From NCBI RefSeq assembly GCF_012569045.1, contig NZ_CP046196.1, positions 5,290-69,289 of the forward strand: 64,000 nucleotides of DNA. The letters are read 5' to 3'. The translations under genes were made by a program, and so were the position numbers. Of the stretch, positions 56,433 to 64,000 are shown in pieces. The notes below the pieces were generated by a model. It did not search any database. It saw nothing but the letters and a program-made list of their open reading frames with translations, and was not told where the DNA came from. This DNA is from Enterobacteriaceae endosymbiont of Donacia sparganii (GTDB lineage Bacteria; Pseudomonadota; Gammaproteobacteria; Enterobacterales; Enterobacteriaceae). Numbering within the stretch: the stretch's first letter is position 1; each line of letters begins with the position of its first letter.

Positions 56433-58568
56433 TTATTTTTTTATAACTCCAGATTGAATGACTGTTACTGCTATTGTATATATTATATCTTCAACTGTAG
56501 CACCTCTAGAAAGATCATTAATTGGTTGTCTTATACCTTGTAAAATAGGTCCTATAGAGATTATATTGGAAGTTTTTTGTACTGCTTTATAAGTAGTATT
56601 ACCTGTATTGAGGTCGGGAAAGATAATAATATTTGCTTCTCCTGCAACTAAAGAATTTGGTGCTTTATATTTACCAATATTTTTTATAACAGCTGCATCA
56701 TATTGTAATGGTCCATCTATTATTAGATTTGGTAATTTATTTTGTACTAATTTAGTAGCTTTATATACTTTTTCGACTTCAATACCCTTACTAGAATTAC
56801 CCGTTGAGTAAGAAATCATAGCTATTTTAGGTATGATATTAAATAACTTACTAGTTTCTGCTGACTGTATTGCTATTTCTGCTAATTGCTCATAATTAGG
56901 ATTAGGATTAATTGCACAATCGCTATATATTAATACATTTTTAGGTAATAACATAATAAATATAGATGAAATTATAGAATATTCTGGTAAAGTTTTAATA
57001 ATTTGTAATGCAGGTCTTATAGTATTTGCAGTAGTTGTATTAGCCCCAGAAACTATTCCATCAACTTGATTTTGTTTTAACATCATAGTAGCTAAAAACA
57101 TATTATCTTTTAATAATTTAATTGCATCTGTTTTATTTAACAATTTTTTTTTTCTTATATATATTAATTGTTCTATATAATTATTTCTGATTGTATCAGG
57201 ATCAATAATCTCTATATTGTTTAAATTTAAATTATTTATTTTAGCTATATTCATAATTTCTTTAGATTTACCTAATAATATAAAATTAGCTATATTTTGT
57301 TGAGAACATATTGAAGCAGCTTTTAAAGTACGTAATTCATTACCTTCTGGTAATAAAATTGTTTTCTTTAATTTAGATGCTTTATTAATTAAATGATATT
57401 GGAAAATAAATGGTGATATATAAAATTTATAATTTACATATTTTTTATTAAAAATTTTAGAAGGGATATATAATTTAATATAGTTAATAATATTAGTTAT
57501 TAATTTTAAATCTTTAATAGGAAAATTTTTTTTATAAATATTTTGTAATTTTAAATAAATATTATAAAAATCATTTTTTACATATAAAATATAAATATTA
57601 TTTTTTATAGAAATATTAATAATTTTTTCTAAAATTAGATTATGTTTTTTTATTATAAAATCCGTAAATAATATAGCTTTAAAAAAAATATTTTTAGATA
57701 ACATTTTGTATATTTTTTTTATAATTTTATTATCTTTTATAGAAATAATTACCAAAGATTCAGTAAATTTTTTTTGTTTTGTAAAAATATATGTATTAAA
57801 AAAAATAATATATTTAATTTTATTATATTTGATATTATCAATTAAATTACAATCTAAATAATTACATATAACTTTTAAATTTATTCCAAATACAAAATTT
57901 TTTAGCCATGGAATAAATATAATATTTTCATCTTTTAAAGATAAAAAATTATTATTTACATTAATTTCTTCATTTTTTGGTAAAATATTTTTAAATATAT
58001 TTAAATTATAAAAAAAAGGATTACTATTTTGTTTATTATAAATTTCTTTAATAAAAGAAAATGTATTTTTTATTTTAAAATTATATATTTCTTTTTTAAA
58101 AAGAATATTTATTTTAGATTTTATTTTTTCTATAGTTTCATTTTCTGTAAACATAGATGTTATAAAAATAATTTCTGCATTAAATATATTTGCTATATCA
58201 CAATTTAATTTAAATAATATTTGTTTAATATAAATAGGTATTATACCTTCTATAAAAATAATATCTGTATCATGTATATTCTTATAATATTTTTTTATTA
58301 TATTATTTATAATACTATTATAACCAATATTACTATTGAATAAACTAATATCATTAATTTTTAATGGATTAATAGATTTAATACTTAAATTATATTTATT
58401 TAAAATATTATTAGTATAATTAAAATTATTATTTTCTATTTGAGAAATAGGTTTAAAAAACTTACATTTTAATTTTTTATTTTTTATATTATTTAATAAT
58501 CCTAAATTTACACTAGTAAAAAAATGGATATCAATATCTATTGGTATAGACATAATTACTTTAAGCAT
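56433..58568 (-). CDS. pta: phosphate acetyltransferase Pta
   Basis: Pta converts acetyl-CoA to acetyl phosphate, which AckA uses to make ATP and acetate. The C-terminal catalytic domain is well kept: TILLPEGNELRTLKAA, VSGANTTTANTIRPALQIIKT, YSDCAINPNPNYEQLAEIAIQSAET, MISYSTGNSSKG, and NTGNTTYKAVQKTSNIISIGPILQG. The N-terminal P-loop-like domain is decayed: E. coli PTGTSVGLTS reads PIDIDIHFFTS, and the next 300 residues are Lys/Asn/Ile-rich. At 711 aa (E. coli 714) the domain persists in length but probably not in its regulatory function. It is 32 nt behind ackA. Confidence 0.95.
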   Translation of the reverse strand: MLKVIMSIPIDIDIHFFTSVNLGLLNNIKNKKLKCKFFKPISQIENNNFNYTNNILNKYNLSIKSINPLKINDISLFNSNIGYNSIINNIIKKYYKNIHDTDIIFIEGIIPIYIKQILFKLNCDIANIFNAEIIFITSMFTENETIEKIKSKINILFKKEIYNFKIKNTFSFIKEIYNKQNSNPFFYNLNIFKNILPKNEEINVNNNFLSLKDENIIFIPWLKNFVFGINLKVICNYLDCNLIDNIKYNKIKYIIFFNTYIFTKQKKFTESLVIISIKDNKIIKKIYKMLSKNIFFKAILFTDFIIKKHNLILEKIINISIKNNIYILYVKNDFYNIYLKLQNIYKKNFPIKDLKLITNIINYIKLYIPSKIFNKKYVNYKFYISPFIFQYHLINKASKLKKTILLPEGNELRTLKAASICSQQNIANFILLGKSKEIMNIAKINNLNLNNIEIIDPDTIRNNYIEQLIYIRKKKLLNKTDAIKLLKDNMFLATMMLKQNQVDGIVSGANTTTANTIRPALQIIKTLPEYSIISSIFIMLLPKNVLIYSDCAINPNPNYEQLAEIAIQSAETSKLFNIIPKIAMISYSTGNSSKGIEVEKVYKATKLVQNKLPNLIIDGPLQYDAAVIKNIGKYKAPNSLVAGEANIIIFPDLNTGNTTYKAVQKTSNIISIGPILQGIRQPINDLSRGATVEDIIYTIAVTVIQSGVIKK

Positions 58569-58600
58569 TATTATTACCTTTTGTTAATTAATTTATTTAA

Positions 58601-59806
58601 TTATTGATTCATTATAATTTTAAATGTATCTTGTGCTATCATTAATTCTTCATTTGTAGGAATTACTAGTATAGGAATACTATTTTTTATATTTATAAAA
58701 CCAGTTTTACCAAATTTTATTTCATGATTTAGTTTTTGATCAATAAAAATATTTAATATTTTTAATTGTTTTACTGTTTTTTCTCTAATTAATACACTAT
58801 TTTCTCCAATACCTCCTGTAAAAATAATTGCATTAATTTTATTTTTCATTAAAATACTATAAGAAGCTATATATTTAGCTAAATTATGTACAAATACATT
58901 AACAGCTCTTTTAATTTTAAAATTTTTAAAATAATTATCTTCAATATATCTAAAATCACTAGTTATATTAGTTAAACCTAACATACCTGATTCTTCAGTT
59001 AAAATTTTATAAATTTTATCTATTTTAATATTTAACTCATTATACATATAAAAAATAATTGCAGGATCAATATTTCCACATCTTGTACCCATAACTAAAC
59101 CTTCTAAAGGGGTTAAACCCATTGAAGTATCAACACTTTTTCCGTTATGTATAGCAGTGATAGATGAACCATTACCTAAATGACATGAAATACAATTTAG
59201 TATATTTAATGGAATATTTAATATTTTTGAAGCAACTTGAGTAACATATTTATGACTAGTACCATGAGCTCCATAACGACGTATTTTATATTTTTCATAA
59301 AATTTTATTGGTAATGCATATAAATATGATTTTTCTGGTATAGTTTGATGAAAAGCTGTATCAAAAACAGCAACTTGTTTTTTTTTTAAATTAGGTAATA
59401 TTTTTATTATTTCTTTAATACTTATTAATTGAATAGGATTATGTAGAGGAGCGAAAATAGATGCTTTTTTTATTTCTTTTATAACTTTATCTGTAATTAT
59501 TACAGAATTTATAAATTTTTCTCCTCCATGTACTATTCGATGTCCAATGGCTATTATATTATTATATAATAAATTTTTTTTTAAAATATTATTTATTAAA
59601 TAATTTAATATTATTTTATGATTAATTTTTGTATTAAATTTTTTTTTTTTTATATTTTGATTAAAAGTCCATTTAATATAAGAATTATTATTATTAAAAT
59701 TTTCAGCTAAACCAAATAATATTTTTTTTTTTTTTAAAGGATTTATAACTGAAAATTTTAAAGAAGAACTACCACAATTAATAACAAATATTAATTTATT
59801 TAACAT
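58601..59806 (-). CDS. ackA: acetate kinase
   Basis: AckA transfers phosphate between acetyl phosphate and ADP. Blocks: LIFVINCGSSSLKFSVI, GHRIVHGGEKF, PLHNPIQL, AVFDTAFHQTIPE, RRYGAHGTSHKYV, CHLGNGSSITAI, SVDTSMGLTPLEGLVMGTRCGNIDPA and FTGGIGENS. Length 401 aa (E. coli 400). First gene of ackA-pta as in E. coli. Acetate overflow yields ATP, which matters in a cell with few energy routes. Confidence 0.97.
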   Translation of the reverse strand: MLNKLIFVINCGSSSLKFSVINPLKKKKILFGLAENFNNNNSYIKWTFNQNIKKKKFNTKINHKIILNYLINNILKKNLLYNNIIAIGHRIVHGGEKFINSVIITDKVIKEIKKASIFAPLHNPIQLISIKEIIKILPNLKKKQVAVFDTAFHQTIPEKSYLYALPIKFYEKYKIRRYGAHGTSHKYVTQVASKILNIPLNILNCISCHLGNGSSITAIHNGKSVDTSMGLTPLEGLVMGTRCGNIDPAIIFYMYNELNIKIDKIYKILTEESGMLGLTNITSDFRYIEDNYFKNFKIKRAVNVFVHNLAKYIASYSILMKNKINAIIFTGGIGENSVLIREKTVKQLKILNIFIDQKLNHEIKFGKTGFINIKNSIPILVIPTNEELMIAQDTFKIIMNQ

Positions 59807-59967
59807 AAATATTCCTATAATAATATTTTTTAATTAATAAATTTTATTATATATAAAAAATAATAAAATTATATATATAATATATGATAAAATTTTTTAA
59901 AATTAAAACGTATATAATATATACATATTTAATAATATAATATATTATATATTTTATTATATATAAC

Positions 59968-60038
59968 GGCGCATTGGCAGAATGGTTATGCAGAGGATTG
60001 CAAATCCTTTTATTTCGGTTCAATTCCGGGATGCGCCT
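59968..60038 (+). tRNA. cysT: tRNA-Cys (anticodon GCA)
   Basis: Cloverleaf: acceptor GGCGCAT/ATGCGCC, D arm with GGTTATGC, anticodon loop TTGCAAA (GCA) in a GAGGA/TCCTT stem, T arm TTCGG-TTCAATT-CCGGG, discriminator U as is normal for cysteine. Close to E. coli cysT, which is also followed by leuZ; glyW, first in that E. coli cluster, is missing. Confidence 0.94.
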
Positions 60039-60069
60039 GTTTTTAAAATAATTTATTTATTTTTATTTT

Positions 60070-60156
60070 GCCCAGATGGTGGAATTGGTAGACACAAGGG
60101 ACTTAAAATCCCTCGGCATGTAGATTGCTATGCGGGTTCAACTCCCGCTCTGGGTA
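60070..60156 (+). tRNA. leuZ: tRNA-Leu (anticodon UAA)
   Basis: Class II cloverleaf: acceptor GCCCAGA/TCTGGGT (G1·U72 as in E. coli), D arm GGTGGAATTGGTAGACAC, anticodon loop CTTAAAA (UAA) in a GGGA/TCCC stem, long variable arm GCATGTAGATTGCTATGC, T arm GCGGG-TTCAACT-CCCGC, discriminator A. It reads UUA/UUG, the dominant leucine codons in this genome. It follows tRNA-Cys by 31 nt. Confidence 0.96.
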
Positions 60157-60166
60157 TAAAAATATT

Positions 60167-60634
60167 TTATAAAAAATATTTATATTTTTGTAAAATATTA
60201 TTAAAATAAACTAACATTAATGATCTTTGTTTAATTAAAATATAATTATATAAATTTTTATCTATATGATTTAAAGAATATAACAAAAATAAAATTATTA
60301 CACATCCTTTTAACATACCAAAAAATAATCCTAATATTTGATTAATATTCTTCATATAAGAATTAGTAATTTTTTCATTTAAATAATTTTTAATAATATA
60401 TCCAGATATTAAAGTTAATATAAAATAAATAAATAATAAAAAAAATTTCTTAAAATAAAAATCGTTTATTGTTTTATTTTTAATAAAAAATAAATAATTA
60501 TAATATTTTCTAGATAAATAAAAAGATGTGAACCAAATAAATATTGTTAAAATTTCTTTTACAAAACCTTTTAAAAAGCTCAATATAGTAGAAAATATTA
60601 ATATTAATATAAATAAGTAATCAATTATGAACAT
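60167..60634 (-). CDS. cvpA: CvpA family inner-membrane protein
   Basis: CvpA is a small membrane protein linked in E. coli to colicin V production and envelope/bile stress; its exact function is unknown. The 155 aa chain (E. coli 162) has four hydrophobic segments. IDYLFILILIFSTILSFLKGFVKEIL and NQILGLFFGMLKGCVII are the family blocks, the C-terminus ending in hydrophobic/aromatic residues. In E. coli cvpA lies upstream of purF and downstream of the truA-accD-folC-dedD region; here truA is its upstream neighbour, so the genes between have been lost. Confidence 0.9.
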   Translation of the reverse strand: MFIIDYLFILILIFSTILSFLKGFVKEILTIFIWFTSFYLSRKYYNYLFFIKNKTINDFYFKKFFLLFIYFILTLISGYIIKNYLNEKITNSYMKNINQILGLFFGMLKGCVIILFLLYSLNHIDKNLYNYILIKQRSLMLVYFNNILQKYKYFL

Positions 60635-60780
60635 ATTTTTCTATTTAAGTTAAATAATTTAAAATAATATATAATATAAAATAGTTAAAACTAAAATAAA
60701 TTATATAATTTATTAAAATTTTTTTTATAAAAATTTCTTGAAATAAAAAATAAAAATTTATATTTAAAATAATAAATATA

Positions 60781-61605
60781 TTAAATTAATTTTTTTAAAA
60801 AAAAATATAAATTATGATTTATATTTGGAATACCAAAATGTTTTGGATATTTAACTTCTGCTAAAAATAAACCATTTGGTTTAACTGTTGCTGCTGCTTT
60901 ATTTCTATTTTTAATCTTTATTAATTCCAATAACCAATCTTCATTTTTATTTCCTAAACCTATTTCTAATAAACTTCCTACAATATTTCTAACCATATGA
61001 TATAAAAAAGCATTTGCTTTAATATCTATTAATATATAATTTCCAAATTTTTTAATATCACAATTTAAAATTTTTCGAAAAGAAGAACCTAATTGATCTT
61101 TACCTGATTTAAAAGATGTAAAATCATGTTCTCCTAATAAATACTTCATTGCATTTTTTATTTTTATAATATTTAAATTTTTCTTATATAAAGTAACTAA
61201 ATCATTAAGTATAGCAGATCTATATTGATTATTATAAATAATATAAAAATATCTACGAGATAAAGCACTAAATCTAGCATGAAATTCTTTTTTTACAGAT
61301 ATTATCCAATTTATAACTATATCTTTAGGTAAGAGACTATTAATACCTAGAATCCAAGATTTTTTTTCTCTAAAACTATAGGTTTCAAAATGAATTACTT
61401 GTCCTAAACTATGAACTCCTATATCAGTTCTACCAGCACAAAAAATTATTATATTATGATTAGCTATTTGAGAAATAGCTTTTTCTAAATATTCTTGTAT
61501 AGTTTTTTTATAATATTTTTTTTGTTTTTGCCATCCATGATAATTAGCACCATTATATTCTACTCCTAGTGCAAACTTATATTTTTTTTTAAATTTAATA
61601 TTCAT
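60781..61605 (-). CDS. truA: tRNA pseudouridine(38-40) synthase TruA
   Basis: TruA makes pseudouridine at 38-40 in the anticodon stem of many tRNAs. The catalytic Asp61 is in FCAGRTDIGVHSLGQVIHF. FALGVEYNGANYHGWQKQ, FHARFSALSRRYFYIIYN, HDFTSFKSG and FLYHMVRNIVGSLLEIG are further blocks. Length 274 aa (E. coli 270). It stands between cvpA and divergent dacA. Confidence 0.96.
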   Translation of the reverse strand: MNIKFKKKYKFALGVEYNGANYHGWQKQKKYYKKTIQEYLEKAISQIANHNIIIFCAGRTDIGVHSLGQVIHFETYSFREKKSWILGINSLLPKDIVINWIISVKKEFHARFSALSRRYFYIIYNNQYRSAILNDLVTLYKKNLNIIKIKNAMKYLLGEHDFTSFKSGKDQLGSSFRKILNCDIKKFGNYILIDIKANAFLYHMVRNIVGSLLEIGLGNKNEDWLLELIKIKNRNKAAATVKPNGLFLAEVKYPKHFGIPNINHNLYFFLKKLI

Positions 61606-61763
61606 TATTTTATATTTATTACCTTTATATATTTTATTACATTTTATTTTACTAAAAATTTAGTTACATTTTTTAAAAAATTATATAAAATAATATTTTT
61701 AATAAGTAAAATTTAAATAATTATTAATAAAATTAAAATAAATACTTATATGTGAGTATAAAT

Positions 61764-62981
61764 ATGATAAAAATATATAAAAAAAATAATCAAAATATTA
61801 ATAAAATATTAAAATTAATTACTACTATATTTATAGTATATTCAACAATTATATATGCAAAGGAAAATATATTTAATATTACATCTTCACCAAATATTAA
61901 TGTTAAATCATATATTTTAATAGATTATAATACAGGAATGATTTTAACTGAAAAAAATGCAGATGAAATTGAAAAACCAGCTAGTTTAGCCAAAATAATG
62001 ACTAGTTATGTTATAGGGAAAGCATTATCAAAAGGTAAATTACATCGTAATGATATGGTTACAATTAGTAAAAATGCCTGGGCAACAGGTAATAATTTAT
62101 TTAGTGGTTCATCATTAATGTTTTTAAAACTTGGAGATCGTATTTCTGTATCAAATTTAATAAAAGGAATTATATTACAATCAGGAAATGATGCATGTGT
62201 TGCTATATCAGAATATATTTCTGGTAATCAAAAAAATTTTGTAAATTTAATGAATTTTTATGCAAAAAAAATAGGATTAAAAAATACTTATTTTAAAAAT
62301 GTACATGGATTAGATGAATTAGGACAATATACTACTGCAAGAGATATAGCTATTATGGGTAAATCTTTAATTAGAGATTTTCCCCAAGAATATTCTATAT
62401 ATAAAGAAAAAAGTTTTACTTTTAATCATATTTATCAAAAAAATCGTAATTTATTATTATGGGATAAAACATTAAATGTAGATGGAATTAAAACAGGACA
62501 TACTGAAGATGCTGGTTATAATATAATTGCTTCAGCAACGAAAAATAACATGAGATTAATTGTTGTTATTTTAGGGGATAAAACAGAACAAGATCGTAAA
62601 AAAAATAGTAAAAGATTATTAAATTGGGGATTTGAAACATTTAGAACAATTAATCCAATAAAAAAACATCAAAAAATAGCCTCTATTCCTGTTTTATATG
62701 GAAAATATAGTCATATAAGAATTGGAACTAAAAATAATGTTTATTTAACAATTCTTAAAAATCAAGAAAAAAAAATAAAAATTTTATATCATATAAAAAA
62801 TAATAAAATATTTGCTCCAATTTATAAAAATCAAGTATTAGGTAATATTACTTTTATAATAAATAATCATATTATTGGAAATTATCCTTTAATTGCATTA
62901 GAAAAAATACCAAAAGGTAATATTTTTATGTGTTTCTTAGATTATATTAAATTATTATTAAGTAAATGGATACATCAATAA
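61764..62981 (+). CDS. dacA: D-alanyl-D-alanine carboxypeptidase DacA (PBP5)
   Basis: PBP5 removes the terminal D-Ala from murein pentapeptides and helps keep cell diameter uniform. The catalytic triad of motifs is intact: Ser-x-x-Lys in PASLAKIMTS, Ser-x-Asn in QSGNDACV, and KTG in VDGIKTGHTEDAGYN. An N-terminal signal peptide precedes ITSSPNINVKSYILIDYNTG, and the C-terminus ends in the amphipathic membrane anchor (FLDYIKLLLSKWIHQ). The ATG at 61764 is preferred; a GTG at 61752 is an in-frame alternative adding four residues. About 405 aa (E. coli 403). ybeD, next in E. coli, is missing and lipB follows. Confidence 0.96.
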   Translation: MIKIYKKNNQNINKILKLITTIFIVYSTIIYAKENIFNITSSPNINVKSYILIDYNTGMILTEKNADEIEKPASLAKIMTSYVIGKALSKGKLHRNDMVTISKNAWATGNNLFSGSSLMFLKLGDRISVSNLIKGIILQSGNDACVAISEYISGNQKNFVNLMNFYAKKIGLKNTYFKNVHGLDELGQYTTARDIAIMGKSLIRDFPQEYSIYKEKSFTFNHIYQKNRNLLLWDKTLNVDGIKTGHTEDAGYNIIASATKNNMRLIVVILGDKTEQDRKKNSKRLLNWGFETFRTINPIKKHQKIASIPVLYGKYSHIRIGTKNNVYLTILKNQEKKIKILYHIKNNKIFAPIYKNQVLGNITFIINNHIIGNYPLIALEKIPKGNIFMCFLDYIKLLLSKWIHQ

Positions 62982-63023
62982 AATACATAAATATTAAATT
63001 TGTAATGATATTAAATCATAATA

Positions 63024-63659
63024 ATGAAAAATAAAAAAAATTTTATTATAAGATATCTGGGGATAGAATCATGGTATATAACTTATAAAAAAATGTACAA
63101 TTTTAATTATACAAGATCTAATAATACATTAGATGAAATCTGGTTAGTCGAACATAATCCTGTTTTTACTCAAGGAAAAAGATCTAATATAAAAGATATT
63201 TTATCTTATAATCATAATATACCAATATTTAAAACTGATAGAGGTGGTAAAATTACTTATCATGCTCCAGGACAACAAATTATGTATATTTTAATTAATT
63301 TAAAAAAAAGGAAAATTAATATTAAATCTTTAATTATTATACTTGAAAAAACAATAATTAATATATTATTATATTTTAATATTATACCAGATAATTCTTT
63401 TAATCATAATCCTGGTGTATATATTAATAATAAAAAAATTGCATCTATAGGAATAAAAATTTCTAAAGGATGTACAATGCACGGAATTTCTTTTAATATT
63501 AATATGGATTTGTTACCTTTTAAATATATTAATCCATGTGGTTTTAATAAATTAAAAATGACACAATTAAGAGATTTTATTCCTAATATAAAAATATTTA
63601 AAATTAAAAAATTATTAATAAATGAATTTATATTATTAATAAATAACTATAATAGTTAA
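63024..63659 (+). CDS. lipB: lipoyl(octanoyl) transferase LipB
   Basis: LipB moves octanoate from ACP to lipoyl domains, the first step of lipoate synthesis. Blocks: DEIWLVEHNPVFTQGKRS, FKTDRGGKITYHAPGQQIMY, the catalytic Lys in NKKIASIGIKISKGCTMHGISFN, and the acyl-accepting Cys in INPCGFNKLKMTQL. Length 211 aa (E. coli 213). It precedes lipA by 45 nt, as in E. coli. Confidence 0.97.
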   Translation: MKNKKNFIIRYLGIESWYITYKKMYNFNYTRSNNTLDEIWLVEHNPVFTQGKRSNIKDILSYNHNIPIFKTDRGGKITYHAPGQQIMYILINLKKRKINIKSLIIILEKTIINILLYFNIIPDNSFNHNPGVYINNKKIASIGIKISKGCTMHGISFNINMDLLPFKYINPCGFNKLKMTQLRDFIPNIKIFKIKKLLINEFILLINNYNS

Positions 63660-63704
63660 TATTAATAATATTAATTTTTTTAAATAAGTAATTTATATAA
63701 TAAT

Positions 63705-64000
63705 ATGACGCAAAAAATTTTAAAAAAACCTAATTGGATTAAAATTAAATTTTCAATAGAAAATATAAATAAAATAAAAAAAATAAAATCCATTTTAAAA
63801 ATTAATAAATTACATACAGTCTGTGAAGAAGCATCTTGTCCTAATTTAATTAAATGTTTTAGTAAAAAACAATTAACTTTTATGATTTTAGGTAATATTT
63901 GTACTAGAAATTGTCCATATTGTGATGTAATACATGGTAGGCCAAAAATAAAATATGATAAAAATGAACCTTTAAATTTAGCTAATACTATTTTACAAAT
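63705..64000 (+). CDS. lipA: lipoyl synthase LipA, 5' part (cut by window edge)
   Basis: LipA is a radical-SAM enzyme that inserts two sulfurs into the octanoyl chain made available by LipB. The visible 98 residues contain both iron-sulfur motifs: the auxiliary cluster CX4CX5C (CEEASCPNLIKC) and the radical-SAM CX3CX2C (CTRNCPYC) in LGNICTRNCPYCDVIHGRP. The start MTQKILKKPNWIKIKF is shorter than E. coli LipA by some 25 residues, with the early HYDRMTA-type part absent. The frame is open to the last base of the window. Confidence 0.95.
   Translation, partial: MTQKILKKPNWIKIKFSIENINKIKKIKSILKINKLHTVCEEASCPNLIKCFSKKQLTFMILGNICTRNCPYCDVIHGRPKIKYDKNEPLNLANTILQ

Noticed and set aside
59982-60209. 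Open frame of 75 codons on the plus strand.
   Set aside because: It covers tRNA-Cys and tRNA-Leu and runs into cvpA.

Overview
The window is a stretch of a strongly reduced, very A+T-rich genome from the Enterobacterales branch of the Gammaproteobacteria. It looks like an obligate insect nutritional symbiont. Almost every gene is a recognisable E. coli orthologue, and proteins are rich in Lys/Asn/Ile with long poly(A)/poly(T) runs inside genes. There are no insertion sequences, phage, CRISPR arrays, restriction systems or transport islands. Many neighbour pairs keep E. coli order with single genes cut out. I cannot name the genus from sequence alone.

Layout. 1-4.3 kb: 5S rRNA (end of an rRNA operon), murB, aroQ and the mreBCD rod-shape operon, closed by a strong bidirectional hairpin. 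4.3-9.6 kb: tusE, tRNA-Ser(UGA), rsmI, RNase P RNA, folD, tRNA-Arg(UCU), tRNA-Lys/tRNA-Val, gltX and hspQ. 9.8-18.6 kb: alanine racemase, metG, ydjM, rnb, ssb, rpoH, ftsY, rsmD and tusA. 18.7-23.0 kb: recA-alaS-csrA-tRNA-Ser(GCU)-tRNA-Arg(ACG). 23.1-34.0 kb, all on the minus strand: dapD, ligA, cysS, dnaB, dusA, der, bamB and hisS. 34.3-38.7 kb: tadA, glyA and yajL facing ribD-ribH-nusB. 39.0-45.4 kb: leuABCD, adk and dapA. 45.4-54.9 kb: glyS/glyQ, fieF-pfkA-rplY, dapB, a frameshifted lspA and ileS. 55.0-59.8 kb: rpsT, erpA, gpmA, pta and ackA. 60.0-64.0 kb: tRNA-Cys, tRNA-Leu, cvpA, truA, dacA, lipB and the start of lipA, cut by the window edge.

How the genes fit together. Much of the window is translation: seven aminoacyl-tRNA synthetases (Glu, Met, Ala, Cys, His, Gly, Ile), seven tRNAs, RNase P and tRNA/rRNA modification. 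A biosynthetic group points to host provisioning: leucine (leuABCD), diaminopimelate/lysine (dapA, dapB, dapD), a shikimate step (aroQ), riboflavin (ribD, ribH), folate C1 (folD, glyA) and lipoate (lipB, lipA). The cell keeps a murein wall and rod-shape machinery (murB, alanine racemase, mreBCD, dacA) and an outer-membrane assembly lipoprotein (bamB). It also keeps acetate overflow (pta-ackA), glycolysis (pfkA, gpmA), Fe-S delivery (erpA) and some regulators that are often lost (csrA, rpoH, hspQ).

I found no undescribed multi-gene system. The most informative anomalies are: lspA broken exactly at a 10-base homopolymer with both halves still conserved; a degenerate first GTPase domain in Der; loss of one zinc ligand in GltX; a decayed N-terminal domain in Pta; retention of ydjM, hspQ and csrA; a tail-less RecA; and an unusual discriminator base in tRNA-Ser(UGA).
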